From BOG-1155 sp963717985 (GTDB taxonomy: Bacteria; Desulfobacterota; Syntrophorhabdia; Syntrophorhabdales; WCHB1-27): DNA of 64,000 bases. This document shows, in pieces, positions 1 to 8,819 of the stretch. The DNA lies in contig CAVQYC010000003.1 of NCBI GenBank assembly GCA_963717985.1, positions 186,001 through 250,000 of the forward strand, read 5' to 3'. The translations under genes were made by a program, and so were the position numbers. Below the pieces are notes generated by a model. It saw nothing but the letters and a program-made list of their open reading frames with translations, was not told the origin of the DNA and made no database searches. Each line of letters begins with the position of its first letter. The first letter of the stretch is position 1.

Positions 1-817
1 TCTCGCCGGTGATGTCGACAACGCTTCCCGATACGCCCTGCAAACCCACGTCTGTGAAGCCTGTTGTCTCATTTTGAACCTGCGTGAGCTGGGAGGCGGT
101 GTTTCCCTGAACAAGGTTCTTGCCGCTAGAGGTGAAGACCGTCACCATGTTGTTGCTGCCCGCCACACAATTGATATTCATATATCCTGAGAGTGTTTGC
201 AGGAGTTGGTTCCTCTGGTCGACGTAGTCATTCGCTTCGCTCGTCCCCACCTGGCTCTGAGCGATCTGCTGATTGAGGGAGGCGATCGAGGTAAGCGTCG
301 TGTTGATATCACTGATGGACGAATTTACGTCGCCGTTCGCCTGCGTCTGCAGGGCGGTAAGGTCGCTGTACATACCTTTGACAACGCTGCTCAGGCTCCG
401 GCCGTCCGAGGCAAGGGTCTCCTTGTCCGTAGTGCTTGTCGGGTCTGTCGACAATGTCTGCCAGTCGTTGAAGAACTGCGTGATGCTCGCGGAGAGGTTT
501 GAATTATCCTCATTGAAGATGCCCTGTATGCTCGTCAAGTAGGTCCCGGCCGTCGTCTGTCCCTGAAGATCGCTGTTCTGGGCCGAGATTGAATTCTGGG
601 TGTTCTGGTCGAGGTAGCTCTTGATTTGCTCGACGACAACGCCATTCCCCATGAGGCCGAGCGACGAAGGGGTAGGTGGCGCTTCCTCCAGAACGGCCTC
701 CTGCCTCGAATAGCCCGGCGTGTTCACGTTGGCAATATTATGAGATATGGTCTGGATCGCGGTCTGATTCGCGGAAAGGGCACTCTTCGCGATATTGAGT
801 ATGGACGATATCGACAC
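1..817 (-). CDS. flgK: Flagellar hook-associated protein 1 FlgK (N-terminal 272 residues; 3' end outside window)
   Basis: FlgK caps the hook and joins hook to filament. The reading frame begins at a GTG (817-815) and opens with SISSILNIAKSALSANQ, then the family hallmark NIANVNTPGYSRQE. It continues without a stop to the left edge. The start codon overlaps the stop of flgN in a TAGTG junction, so the two are probably translationally coupled. Only the N-terminal D0/D1 part is visible. Family assignment is firm; the GTG start is supported by the start of the conserved helix. Confidence 0.93.
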   Translation of the reverse strand, partial: MSISSILNIAKSALSANQTAIQTISHNIANVNTPGYSRQEAVLEEAPPTPSSLGLMGNGVVVEQIKSYLDQNTQNSISAQNSDLQGQTTAGTYLTSIQGIFNEDNSNLSASITQFFNDWQTLSTDPTSTTDKETLASDGRSLSSVVKGMYSDLTALQTQANGDVNSSISDINTTLTSIASLNQQIAQSQVGTSEANDYVDQRNQLLQTLSGYMNINCVAGSNNMVTVFTSSGKNLVQGNTASQLTQVQNETTGFTDVGLQGVSGSVVDITGE

Positions 818-1242
818 TAAACCCTCCGCGATACCATGATGGAGATGCTCCTTCCCTTTTCATATGAAGTCCTGTTGATAAACTCTATGATCTTTTCCAG
901 GGACGACTTTACATGGTCCATCGAGAAGGAGAGGAGCTTCATATTCTTCTCCAGCGCGGTTTTCACGTCCCTCACTCTTGCTTCGAGCCGCTCCCCCAGG
1001 GACCTCCACGCCTCGCTTTCCGCCATCACGGCGCGGCCGCCCAGGGGCGCAAGAAGCTTCTCCTTTTCGGCCTCGATGTATTCAAGCCGTTTGAGAATCT
1101 CCTCTTTTCTGTTGTTTTCCCTGATAATACCCTCAAGAGAGAAGGAGATTATGGCGTCCCTCTCGGCCGTCAAGGCCCCCAGGAACTCCCCCAACACGGA
1201 CAATTCCTCGTGCTCCAGTCCTATCAGCTTCTCATCTTCCAT
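817..1242 (-). CDS. flgN: Flagellar export chaperone FlgN
   Basis: Small (141 aa), highly charged and almost wholly helical protein lying directly before flgK. FlgN holds unfolded FlgK and FlgL for export through the flagellar type III apparatus. The sequence shows long heptad-like helices (residues about 5-70 and 80-130) and no membrane segment. Assignment rests on size, composition and the classical flgM-flgN-flgK order, as FlgN proteins are poorly conserved. It starts one base after flgM ends. Confidence 0.8.
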   Translation of the reverse strand: MEDEKLIGLEHEELSVLGEFLGALTAERDAIISFSLEGIIRENNRKEEILKRLEYIEAEKEKLLAPLGGRAVMAESEAWRSLGERLEARVRDVKTALEKNMKLLSFSMDHVKSSLEKIIEFINRTSYEKGRSISIMVSRRV

Positions 1243-1243
1243 G

Positions 1244-1549
1244 TCACAATGTCTCGTCGAGCAACTGGCTCTTCATCATGCTCCGTGCCACCAGTACGCC
1301 CTTGGCATTGTAGGTCCCCGAATCTATGGCCTGCTTCACGCTCGCCACCTTATCTTCGTTCACGTCAGGGAGTGCCTTCACCCGTTCCTTGAGGCTGTTG
1401 ACCTGGTCCTTCCAGCCCGAAAGCTCCACCTTATCCCCTGTGCCTGCGACGTTTTGCGAACTGCCCTGGGTATCACTTCCCCCTTTGATAGAGGAGGGCT
1501 TCGTCAGGTTGTTCAGCAGGACAATTTGGCTGTCATTAGCTATTTTCAT
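1244..1549 (-). CDS. flgM: Anti-sigma-28 factor FlgM
   Basis: 101 aa protein of FlgM type: a low-complexity N-terminal half, then the conserved C-terminal region VELSGWKDQVNSLKERVKALPDV with DSGTYNAKGVLVARSMM. FlgM binds FliA (sigma-28) and keeps late flagellar genes off until the hook is finished, when it is secreted. The position before flgN and flgK is the standard late-operon context. ATG start with an upstream purine-rich ribosome site. Confidence 0.88.
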   Translation of the reverse strand: MKIANDSQIVLLNNLTKPSSIKGGSDTQGSSQNVAGTGDKVELSGWKDQVNSLKERVKALPDVNEDKVASVKQAIDSGTYNAKGVLVARSMMKSQLLDETL

Positions 1550-1596
1550 GGCATACTACCTCCTACTTACCTATGTCGCCGAATATGCGCAAAACT

Positions 1597-1878
1597 TTAG
1601 CCGGTCCTTGACAGATATTTCATAATTGCCTCTTTTATCCCTATCCCCCTCTTCGAGAGATAATCTGCCACCTTTTCATAGAAAATCGACATCTCCGTCT
1701 CCTCCGCATAGCTCTTCTTGGTGAGCTGGGATGCCTTGCCCATCTCCTTCAGCATATTACATATAAAGAAGGACTCAAAGCCTTCGGCGGCCTTCTCCAT
1801 CGCTTGCCGCTTCCCGGCCTGCATGCCCGATGCGGCGCCGCTTTTTGTCAACGCGTCGATTTTCGTTCCTGAATCCAT
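1597..1878 (-). CDS. flgJ: Rod-binding protein, FlgJ N-terminal type (no muramidase domain)
   Basis: About 93 aa, matching only the rod-binding half of FlgJ: EKAAEGFESFFICNMLKEM followed by KSYAEETEMSIFYEKVADYLSKRGIGIKEAI. FlgJ assists rod assembly in the periplasm. The C-terminal glucosaminidase domain of enterobacterial FlgJ is absent, as in many deltaproteobacteria, so another enzyme must open the cell wall. I chose the ATG at 1878 over the GTG nine bases upstream because a GAGGTG ribosome site precedes it. It follows flgI with a short gap. Confidence 0.85.
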   Translation of the reverse strand: MDSGTKIDALTKSGAASGMQAGKRQAMEKAAEGFESFFICNMLKEMGKASQLTKKSYAEETEMSIFYEKVADYLSKRGIGIKEAIMKYLSRTG

Positions 1879-1893
1879 GTGCCGCACCTCTTA

Positions 1894-3000
1894 TTATATT
1901 ACTTCAAGCTCCGCATTCAAGGCCCCGGACGCCTTTATCGTCTGGAGGATGATGATGACGTCCCTCGTGGAAACGCCAATGGCGTTGAGGGCGTCAACGA
2001 GCTCCTTTATGCTCGTCCCCTCCTCCATATAGTAAAAATGTCCTTTCTCTTCCTCCACGCTGATCTCCGTCTCCGGGGTGACCACCGTTTGTCCGCCCTT
2101 CGAGTGAGGCAGGGGCTGGCTCACGTTTTTCATTTCCTTGATCTGAACGCTTATATTCCCGTGCGATATACCGACCGTCGCAATCCTCACGTCTTCACCG
2201 ATCACTATGGTGCCCGTTTTTTCGTCGACAACGATCTTTGCCTGATTATCAGGTTTTATATCGAGATTCTCAATAATAGCAAGGAATTTTACCGGGTTTT
2301 CCCTGAGATCCCACGGGACGGTAAGGGCGACTGTTCCACCGTCCTGGGCAGCAGCGCACCCTTCGAAGACGTTGTTGATACGCTCCACCACTTTGCGCGC
2401 GTTCGTAAAATCGGATCGCTTGAGGGAGATCACCATGGTCTCTCCTTTCAGGGCGGCGTATTCGATTTCCTGTTCCACGATGGCCCCGTTTGCGATCCTC
2501 CCTACGGTAGGATGGTTCTTCTGGACGGACCCCGCCTGACCGGCGGTCGCGAACCCACCCACCGTAATAGGGCCCTGGGCAACGGCATAAGTCTGGTTAT
2601 CCCCGCCCCGCAGCGGTGTCATCACGAGCACGCCCCCTTCCAGGCTCGATGCATCCCCCATGGATGAGATGGTCACGTCGATCTTGTTGCCGACCCTCGC
2701 AAAAGGCGGCAGCTCGGCGGTCACCATCACCGCCGCGACGTTATTGATTTTCGTCAGCGTCGGATTCACGATGACCCCCATTTTTTCAAGCATGTTCGCG
2801 AGTGTCTGCGTGGTAAAGATAGTCTGCACCTTGTCGCCCGTCCGCTTGAGCCCTACCACCAGCCCATAGCCGACAAGCATGTTCGGCCTGACGCCGCTCA
2901 CATAGGCAATGTCCTTTATCCTCGCCGAAAAGCACGTAGATGGAACACCGGCCGACAGGGCGCCGCTCAGAAGGGCTGCGACAAGTGCAAAGCGCGCCAT
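1894..3000 (-). CDS. flgI: Flagellar P-ring protein FlgI
   Basis: FlgI builds the periplasmic P-ring around the rod. After a hydrophobic signal segment (ARFALVAALLSGALSAG) the mature family sequence begins with ARIKDIAYVSGVRPNMLVGYG. Later blocks include LPPFARVGNKIDVTISSMGDA and TGTIVIGEDVRIATVGI, and the C-terminus carries the usual end of FlgI. About 368 aa is normal. The frame is open to 3111. ATGs at 3054 and 3048 are alternatives; I chose 3000 because it directly precedes the signal peptide, though its ribosome site is weak. Confidence 0.92.
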   Translation of the reverse strand: MARFALVAALLSGALSAGVPSTCFSARIKDIAYVSGVRPNMLVGYGLVVGLKRTGDKVQTIFTTQTLANMLEKMGVIVNPTLTKINNVAAVMVTAELPPFARVGNKIDVTISSMGDASSLEGGVLVMTPLRGGDNQTYAVAQGPITVGGFATAGQAGSVQKNHPTVGRIANGAIVEQEIEYAALKGETMVISLKRSDFTNARKVVERINNVFEGCAAAQDGGTVALTVPWDLRENPVKFLAIIENLDIKPDNQAKIVVDEKTGTIVIGEDVRIATVGISHGNISVQIKEMKNVSQPLPHSKGGQTVVTPETEISVEEEKGHFYYMEEGTSIKELVDALNAIGVSTRDVIIILQTIKASGALNAELEVI

Positions 3001-3071
3001 CCGGACCCGTTTTACCCCCGCCTCAGGTAGCTCTCCTCCTGCGCCCATGGTCATACCCCGACTCCCCGACC

Positions 3072-3779
3072 CTAGAAGGGCCATATATAATTGAACAGGC
3101 GTGCTGCCCACCCGGGCCTCTGCCAGTCCGCCACGACGCCTATTCCTGTACAGATGACCTTTGCATCGGCTATCTGCGTGGAGGATATCGTATTGTTAAA
3201 GGCTATGTCCCTCGGCCTCACGATACCCTGGAGCAGTATTTCCCTCTTCTCGTTGTTGACGTAAATCTCGCGCTTGCCCTCGATGGTAAGGTTGCCGTTC
3301 GGCAGCACATCCATCACCCTCGCGGTCATGGTGGCGGAGAGCGACCCGGCGCGGGTCGTGGCACCGGTGCCAGTGAAATCGTTGTTCGGGGCGTTAGCGT
3401 TTATCAGGGTCGAGGAATTCTTCCACGGGCCGTTCGGGTTGCTCTCAAGCCCGAAGAAGTTGGCAAGACCCGCAACCGTCTGCGACTTCCGCGTCGTGGC
3501 CGTTGACGCACTTTCCGAGGCCTGAGATATCTCGGCGATGTTGACCGTCAGTATATCGCCCACATTCCTCGCCCTTTGGTCGCTAAACATGTCGGTGAGC
3601 CTACCATGCCAGACGCTTCCGTTCTTCGGCTCCGGCGGTAGGGGGTTTTTAGGCGGCGTTTCGTAAACCTTGGAGATGGTAAGGGGCTCGTTGGCTATCT
3701 TGGAAGACTCAATGGAGATGCAGCCTGCCAGGAGGCAGGGGCATACGAACAAAAGCATTCCGGTGATTTCTTTCCTCAA
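3072..3779 (-). CDS. flgH: Flagellar L-ring lipoprotein FlgH
   Basis: 235 aa outer-membrane lipoprotein. The signal peptide ends in a lipobox (LLAGC, cysteine at residue 20). Family blocks follow: SVWHGRLTDMFSDQRARNVGDILTV and GNLTIEGKREIYVNNEKREI, with LQGIVRPRDI. It forms the L-ring in the outer membrane together with the FlgI P-ring. Its start overlaps the flgA stop by 4 bases. Normal length and no anomalies. Confidence 0.95.
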   Translation of the reverse strand: MRKEITGMLLFVCPCLLAGCISIESSKIANEPLTISKVYETPPKNPLPPEPKNGSVWHGRLTDMFSDQRARNVGDILTVNIAEISQASESASTATTRKSQTVAGLANFFGLESNPNGPWKNSSTLINANAPNNDFTGTGATTRAGSLSATMTARVMDVLPNGNLTIEGKREIYVNNEKREILLQGIVRPRDIAFNNTISSTQIADAKVICTGIGVVADWQRPGWAARLFNYIWPF

Positions 3780-4465
3780 AATTCCACCACCACTGTGTCG
3801 TTTCCCGTCACCTTACCGATGACTTCTTTCCCTGACGGGCTCTTTACCCTCACGAGGTCTCCCACTTTTCCTTTCTCAAGGGCCGTGCCCTTCCCCTGTA
3901 CGATCAGTCTGCTGTTCTCGGCCCGCATGCTGACCAATTCTCCCTTTCGTACCGCCATGACGCACTCAAGGAGTTGACTCGTCACGATCTCGCCCGCCGG
4001 TATCTCCTTTTTCGTCGTCTTGCCCACTATCTCCTCGACGCACGCGGGATAGTCCGCCCCCACGCCATTGAGAAAACTCTCTTTCTCATCAAGGTCCGCA
4101 AGGTGGATCGCGTCGCCCTTCGCGAGGTGATGCTTCGCTACGTAAAGCTTTTTCTTTACGAGCACCCTGAAAGGCACATATACGCTCACCTCCATCCCTG
4201 TTTTTTCTTCAATTCCGGCCAGACAGATCCCGTCGCCATTTGCGTCCGGCACCTTGGTGAAGCCCAGGGTCTTCACCCTCACCTCCCCTTTCGCCTGGTG
4301 CGGCAAAGAGGCGAAGTTAATCTCAATGTCATTCCCCCCATACATCTGCTTCACGAACCGGCTCACCTCCGACTCCAGCGTCGCTGCCGACACGCTGCAC
4401 GGCAGGATAACCGTCACGAAGAGACATAGAAGAACGCATGTCGCTGTTCTACCCTTGTCTGACAT
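3776..4465 (-). CDS. flgA: Flagellar basal-body P-ring formation chaperone FlgA
   Basis: About 229 aa with a Sec signal peptide (TCVLLCLFVTVILPCSVSAAT) and the C-terminal SAF-like FlgA domain: VAKHHLAKGDAIHLADLD, EIVGKTTKKEIPAGEIVTSQLLE, and the end GKTALEKGKVGDLVRVKSPSGKEVIGK-type pattern. FlgA helps the P-ring assemble in the periplasm. I place the start at the ATG at 4465, just before the signal peptide. It overlaps the end of flgG by 17 bases. Confidence 0.88.
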   Translation of the reverse strand: MSDKGRTATCVLLCLFVTVILPCSVSAATLESEVSRFVKQMYGGNDIEINFASLPHQAKGEVRVKTLGFTKVPDANGDGICLAGIEEKTGMEVSVYVPFRVLVKKKLYVAKHHLAKGDAIHLADLDEKESFLNGVGADYPACVEEIVGKTTKKEIPAGEIVTSQLLECVMAVRKGELVSMRAENSRLIVQGKGTALEKGKVGDLVRVKSPSGKEVIGKVTGNDTVVVEF

Positions 4466-5240
4466 TATTCGCCATCTGCAGCATCTGGTCTGCCGCCTGG
4501 ATCGCCTTTGAGTTGGCCTCATACGCCCTTTGCCCTATGATCAGGTTGACCATCTCCGTCATGACGTTGACGTTGGACAGCTCGACGTATCCCTGAACGA
4601 CTGTGCCAAAACCGTTCAGACCGGGCGATCCCGATACCCCGGCCCCACTGGCGTCGGTCTGTTGGTAAAGGTTTCCGCCTATCGCGTTCAACCCCCCGAG
4701 GTTGGGGAACGTCCACAGGGTGAGGCTGCCTATCTGCTGGAGCGCCGTCTGGTTCGGCACCTGGACTGAGATGGTGCCGTCGGTTGCAATAGTAACGGCC
4801 GATGCGTTTTGAGGTATGGTGATGTTCGGGTTGAGCAGGTATCCGTCGGATGTACATATCCTGCCCTCCGAGTCGCTTTGAAGTGAACCCGCCCTCGTGT
4901 ATGCCATCTCACCCGAAGGCAGTTGAATCTGCAAGAACCCGTTCCCTTCTATTGCCAGGTCTAACTGGTTTTGCGTCTGCTGGTAATCCCCCTGGGCGAA
5001 CTGCTTTTGCACCGCGGCCAGCCTGGCGCCGTGGCCTATCTGTATGCCCGTGGGGACCTGGTTGCCCTGTTCGGTCTTGGTGCCCATGAGACGCAGGGTC
5101 TGATACATCAGGTCCTGGAAGCTGGCCCTGCTGGATTTAAAGGCGGTCGTATTGACGTTCGCGATGTTGTTCGCTATCACGTCGAGGTTTGTCTGCTGGA
5201 CATTCATGCCGGACGCGGCGGTCCATAAAGCCATTAACAT
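4449..5240 (-). CDS. flgG: Flagellar distal rod protein FlgG
   Basis: 263 aa. The N-terminus has the rod/hook signature (LWTAASGMNVQQTNLDVIANNIANVNTTAFK), the middle contains LDLAIEGNGFLQIQLPSGEMAYTRAGSL, and the C-terminus ends with the conserved LSNVNVMTEMVNLIIGQRAYEANSKAIQAADQML. The ATG at 5240 has GGAGG five bases upstream. FlgG is the long distal rod passing through the P and L rings. It lies directly downstream of the paralog flgF. Confidence 0.95.
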   Translation of the reverse strand: MLMALWTAASGMNVQQTNLDVIANNIANVNTTAFKSSRASFQDLMYQTLRLMGTKTEQGNQVPTGIQIGHGARLAAVQKQFAQGDYQQTQNQLDLAIEGNGFLQIQLPSGEMAYTRAGSLQSDSEGRICTSDGYLLNPNITIPQNASAVTIATDGTISVQVPNQTALQQIGSLTLWTFPNLGGLNAIGGNLYQQTDASGAGVSGSPGLNGFGTVVQGYVELSNVNVMTEMVNLIIGQRAYEANSKAIQAADQMLQMANNVRQG

Positions 5241-5249
5241 GCGTGCCTC

Positions 5250-5975
5250 CTAAAATTTCCCCAAATCTATCAGCTTGCTGAGCATATCGGATGCGGCCTG
5301 GTCAACCTTTGTATATGACTCATATGCCCTCATAACAGATATCATGCGCACCATCTCCCTCATGATATCAACGTTGGAAGTCTCATACGCGCCTTGCTTC
5401 ACCGAGGACCCCTCGGCCGGGACTTCGCTGTTCTTCTCATTCGTATTGACAAACAAGCTTCCCCCTGTGTTCTTCAGGTCCTGCTTGTTCTGGAAGTCGA
5501 CGACCTTCAGTTTGTCCACAAGGAGCTTGTCCACGTAAATGGAGCCGTCCTTCCCTATGGTGACGTTCTTTCCGTCAATAGTGACGTCGCCCCCGTTCTG
5601 GCTCATAACCGGGTTACCGCTCTGCGTGACCAGTTTCTTCTCCACATTAAGGCCAAACTGACCATTTCTCGTATACATGGTCCCGCCAGGCGTGGACACC
5701 GCGAAAAAGCCGGCTCCGTCTATCGCCAGGTCAAAGGTGTTACCCGTCTCGGCGAAGGGAGCGTCAAAAAATTGTGTATAGCTGTCAGGAATATTGACAT
5801 AGGTTGCCGGGAGCTGGTCCGGCCCGGCGGCCTCCTCGATCACTGTGGAGTCAAAAGCGGGCGCGATTGCCTTAAAGCCTGCGGTAAGGGCGTTTGCGAG
5901 GTTGTTCGCGATGATGTCGAGTTCCCTTTCGTTGGCCGATTTTCCACTTTGTGTGCTGAAGATGCCGTTCAACAT
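5250..5975 (-). CDS. flgF: Flagellar proximal rod protein FlgF
   Basis: 241 aa member of the flagellar rod/hook family, with NERELDIIANNLANALTAGFKA near the N-terminus, LAIDGAGFFAVSTPGGTMYTRNG in the middle and the C-terminal SNVDIMREMVRMISVMRAYESYTKV. It is shorter than FlgG and lies just upstream of it, the normal flgF-flgG order. It is the first gene of this minus-strand flagellar operon; the leader contains nested palindromes at 6036-6078. Confidence 0.92.
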   Translation of the reverse strand: MLNGIFSTQSGKSANERELDIIANNLANALTAGFKAIAPAFDSTVIEEAAGPDQLPATYVNIPDSYTQFFDAPFAETGNTFDLAIDGAGFFAVSTPGGTMYTRNGQFGLNVEKKLVTQSGNPVMSQNGGDVTIDGKNVTIGKDGSIYVDKLLVDKLKVVDFQNKQDLKNTGGSLFVNTNEKNSEVPAEGSSVKQGAYETSNVDIMREMVRMISVMRAYESYTKVDQAASDMLSKLIDLGKF

Positions 5976-6035
5976 ACTGCATGTTCTGCAAGTGTCATAC
6001 CGTCATGAAGACAATTTCTGCTACGGCCCGGCTCT

Positions 6036-6078
6036 AGCACCCGCAAGCGGGGTACCCGGGGCGCCCCGTATTGGTGCT
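6036..6078. repeat. Nested perfect palindromes upstream of flgF
   Basis: Three short palindromes are packed end to end: CCCGC-AA-GCGGG (6040-6051), GGGTACCC (6050-6057) and CGGGGCGCCCCG (6057-6068). An outer inverted pair AGCACC (6036-6041) and GGTGCT (6073-6078) encloses them. They lie about 60-100 bases before the flgF start, in the 250-base stretch 5976-6225 that otherwise holds no gene. They could form a stable RNA hairpin (terminator or attenuator) or bind a protein. No U-run follows on either strand. Confidence 0.5.
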
Positions 6079-6225
6079 CGCGGGTCGTTGAATGTTGAAT
6101 GAGGGGCATCTCTCCTCTTGTCTCGGCACTTCAGGAGGGATGGGTATTGTTTTCCGGAGCTCTAAGAGATTATAGAGGGGGTAGAATGCACAGGGTGGGA
6201 AGTTTTTTCCGCGTAGGCAATTTTT

Positions 6226-6456
6226 TCATATCGTAATCTCGAACCCTTCCGTCCCGTCTCTAATTTTCGTAGTCGCACGGTCCTTTTCGTTTTCCGGTGG
6301 AGGCTCGAGATCAGGCAATCGTCGCTCTTTTTCTCTCTCGCGGTTCTTGTATTTTCTTATGTGAGGCGGGTCGTGCCGGCAGGAGAGTGCCCACTCCCTG
6401 CCGATGCCCTGGATAGTGTTGACGGAATCATGGGAAAAAGGGTCTTTCGCATCCAT
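6226..6456 (-). CDS. Small unknown protein at the end of the chemotaxis operon
   Basis: 76 codons beginning ATGGATGCGAAAG 13 bases after the cheW stop, on the same strand. The product is very hydrophilic, with a run of charged residues and prolines (REREKERRLPDLEPPPENEKD) and no membrane segment. I do not recognise a family. Small charged proteins of this kind occur in deltaproteobacterial motility operons, and position supports a real gene, but there is no strong ribosome site. It could be a chance frame. Confidence 0.45.
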   Translation of the reverse strand: MDAKDPFSHDSVNTIQGIGREWALSCRHDPPHIRKYKNREREKERRLPDLEPPPENEKDRATTKIRDGTEGFEITI

Positions 6457-6468
6457 AGTAACGTCAGC

Positions 6469-6936
6469 CTAATTGTTGGCTGCCTTCTCCAATTCCTTTC
6501 TATCGCTAGCGGAAAAAATTTTCTTCAGCTCGAGGAGTATAAGGAGCCTGTTGTCCAGCTTGCCCACTCCCTCAATATAATCGGACTCGATGCCGGCAAC
6601 GAGAGCAGGGGGCGGCTCCACTGTGCTGTCGGAGATCCTCAGGACCTCGGAGACCGAGTCCACTATAAAGCCGAGCACCATTCCGTCCAGCTCGATGACG
6701 ATTATCCTTGTGGATTTATCGTAGCTCTTCCCTTCAAAACCCAACCTCTTCCTAAGGTCGACTATCGGGATGATCTTGCCTCGCAGATTGATCACACCCT
6801 CGACAAACGGAGGGGCATTGGGTATGCGCGTAATATTGATCATCTTGTTTATTTCCTGTACCTTCAATATATCGACCGCAAATTCCTCGTTATCTACTTT
6901 GAATGTGACCAACTGTAGGATTCTTCCCTCGTTCAT
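6469..6936 (-). CDS. cheW: Chemotaxis coupling protein CheW
   Basis: About 155 aa with the CheW pattern: LQLVTFKVDNEEFAVDILKVQEINKM, then RIPNAPPFVEGVINLRGKIIPIVDLRKRLG, and a C-terminal KLDNRLLILLELKKIFS. CheW links chemoreceptors to CheA at the membrane. I use the ATG at 6936, preceded by GAGGAGGACGG; the open frame extends to 6978 without a better start. It lies downstream of cheA in the same transcript. Confidence 0.94.
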   Translation of the reverse strand: MNEGRILQLVTFKVDNEEFAVDILKVQEINKMINITRIPNAPPFVEGVINLRGKIIPIVDLRKRLGFEGKSYDKSTRIIVIELDGMVLGFIVDSVSEVLRISDSTVEPPPALVAGIESDYIEGVGKLDNRLLILLELKKIFSASDRKELEKAANN

Positions 6937-7025
6937 GTTCCGTCCTCCTCTAAGGTGTATATCGGACGAAGTCCGCAAAACTTAATACCGAGTCGGCCTC
7001 GAAGCCCTCATAGTTCCCCCGAAGC

Positions 7026-8819
7026 TTATGCGGTCTTTCTGTACGCATTCTGGAAAGAAGTATGACTGATCAAGGCGGACATATCGAGGATAAGAATGGC
7101 CTTCCCGTCCCCCCTGATCGTCGCTCCTCCTATCCCTTTGACGTTCCCCAGAAATTCGCCGAGAGGCTTGATTACCACTTCCTCCTGCCCCTCGACTGCG
7201 CGCGTCTTGATGCCGACTGTCTTTTCCCCGATATTGCAGATGACGACATACTTGTCCTCGCCGGGCTGAGGCTCGCCGGTAAAGACCCTCGCGAGGTCGA
7301 CAACCGGAATGACTTTATCCCGCAGCACAAGAACTTCCTTTTTGTCGACAGACTTCATCAACCCCTCTTGAAGCTTAACGAGCTCCGTGACGGTGTTCAA
7401 AGGGATGGCGTAGAGATCGTCAAGCACTCTCACAATCAGCGCCCTCATTATTGCCAGCGTGAGGGGCAGCCGCATGGTGAGCTTTGTCCATTTGCCTTCT
7501 TCCGAATCAATGGAGACTTGTCCGTTCATCTTCTCGACGTTGGTCTTCACCACATCCATGCCCACACCCCTGCCCGAAACACTGCTCACTTTCTTGGCGG
7601 TGCTCAGCCCCGCCGCAAAAACAAGGTTCATGGCTTCGCGGGCCGGTAGAGTTGCCAGCTCGGCATCGCCCACTATGCCCTTTTCACGGGCCTTATTCTT
7701 GACCGCCTCCACATTGATGCCCTTCCCGTCGTCGAATACCTCGATAATCACGTTGTTGCCTTCGTTATATGCCTTGAGGGAAAGAATTCCCTCTTTCCGC
7801 TTCCCTTTCCGCTCTCTCTCTTCCGGCGTCTCGACACCGTGATCGACCGAATTCCTTATAATATGTATGAGCGGGTCGTGCAGGGCCTCTATGAGCGAAC
7901 GGTCCAGTTCTGTCTCCTCACCCTCCATAGTCAGCCGTATCTCCTTCTTGAACTCGGCCGACAGGTCCCTTGCAAGCCTTGGCACCTTGTTGAAGAGCTT
8001 GCTTATCGGCACGAGCCTCGCCCGCATAACGGAGAGCTGCAGCTCGTTCGTGACCACTTCAATGTAATTCGTTATGTCGGCAAGGTTATCGAGGGCATTA
8101 TTTGTTCGATCGCTTTTCTTTACCATGTTGTTGAGCAGTATAAGCCTGTTCTTGCCCAGCACGAGCTCTCCCGCCAGGTTCATCAGGTCGTCGAGCTTTT
8201 TGACCTCAATCCTAATGGTGCTCTCTTCTTTATGGGCCTGCGTCTTCTGCTTGTTGGGGAGATTGCTCACCTGAGCTTCCGTCGCGACCGCATCGCAGAC
8301 GGGGACCTTCTCCGGTTCCTTGCCAATTTGCGCTCCTTCCTGTTCTTTTGAGACATCAGGCAGATCTTCTGCCTTGACGGCGCCAGCGTCCTTCAGCACC
8401 TCCTCGGGCTTCTTTTTATCGGGATTTTTCAGGGCTTCCAGTTTCTCTATGGTCGGAGCTGTATCGCTCTGCTCGGCGCTGCTTTCTTTTATCTCTTCGA
8501 GGAGCGTCTTTATCAGATCGAGCGCCTCGAGGAGCGCATCCGCCACCATGTGGTCCGGCGCCATGTCTCCCTTCCTCACCATGCCAAGTATATCTTCGGC
8601 CCTATGGGCAAGGGTCGACAGCGCGTTGAATCCGAGAAAGCTCGATGTGCCCTTTACGGTGTGAACGGCCCTGAACATGCTGTTGATCATCTCTTCGTCA
8701 GGGTTGTTCTCTATGACGATGACATCCTGGATCGCCTTTTCGGTCAGCTCGCCCGCCTCGACGATGAACTCATCGATGATCTCTCTCATCTCATCTTTTT
8801 CAAGAAACTGATTTTCCAT
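7026..8819 (-). CDS. cheA: Chemotaxis histidine kinase CheA
   Basis: 597 aa. Domains in order: P1 Hpt (1-105) with the phosphorylated His 53 in FRAVHTVKGTSSFLGF; a charged linker (about 110-195); P3 dimerisation (about 200-270); the P4 ATPase with N-box HDPLIHIIRNSVDHGVE, VFDDGKGI and GRGVGMDVVK; and the P5 CheW-like end. There is no clear P2 CheY-binding domain, which accounts for the shortish length. CheA phosphorylates CheY and CheB. Its start codon shares one base with the cheY stop, suggesting coupling. Confidence 0.96.
   Translation of the reverse strand: MENQFLEKDEMREIIDEFIVEAGELTEKAIQDVIVIENNPDEEMINSMFRAVHTVKGTSSFLGFNALSTLAHRAEDILGMVRKGDMAPDHMVADALLEALDLIKTLLEEIKESSAEQSDTAPTIEKLEALKNPDKKKPEEVLKDAGAVKAEDLPDVSKEQEGAQIGKEPEKVPVCDAVATEAQVSNLPNKQKTQAHKEESTIRIEVKKLDDLMNLAGELVLGKNRLILLNNMVKKSDRTNNALDNLADITNYIEVVTNELQLSVMRARLVPISKLFNKVPRLARDLSAEFKKEIRLTMEGEETELDRSLIEALHDPLIHIIRNSVDHGVETPEERERKGKRKEGILSLKAYNEGNNVIIEVFDDGKGINVEAVKNKAREKGIVGDAELATLPAREAMNLVFAAGLSTAKKVSSVSGRGVGMDVVKTNVEKMNGQVSIDSEEGKWTKLTMRLPLTLAIMRALIVRVLDDLYAIPLNTVTELVKLQEGLMKSVDKKEVLVLRDKVIPVVDLARVFTGEPQPGEDKYVVICNIGEKTVGIKTRAVEGQEEVVIKPLGEFLGNVKGIGGATIRGDGKAILILDMSALISHTSFQNAYRKTA

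Noticed and set aside
5987..6002. Sigma-54-like CGGTAT-GACAC-TTGCA before flgF
   Set aside because: GG and GC spacing is right, but the transcript would start at the start codon itself and the -24 box is poor. Not enough to call.
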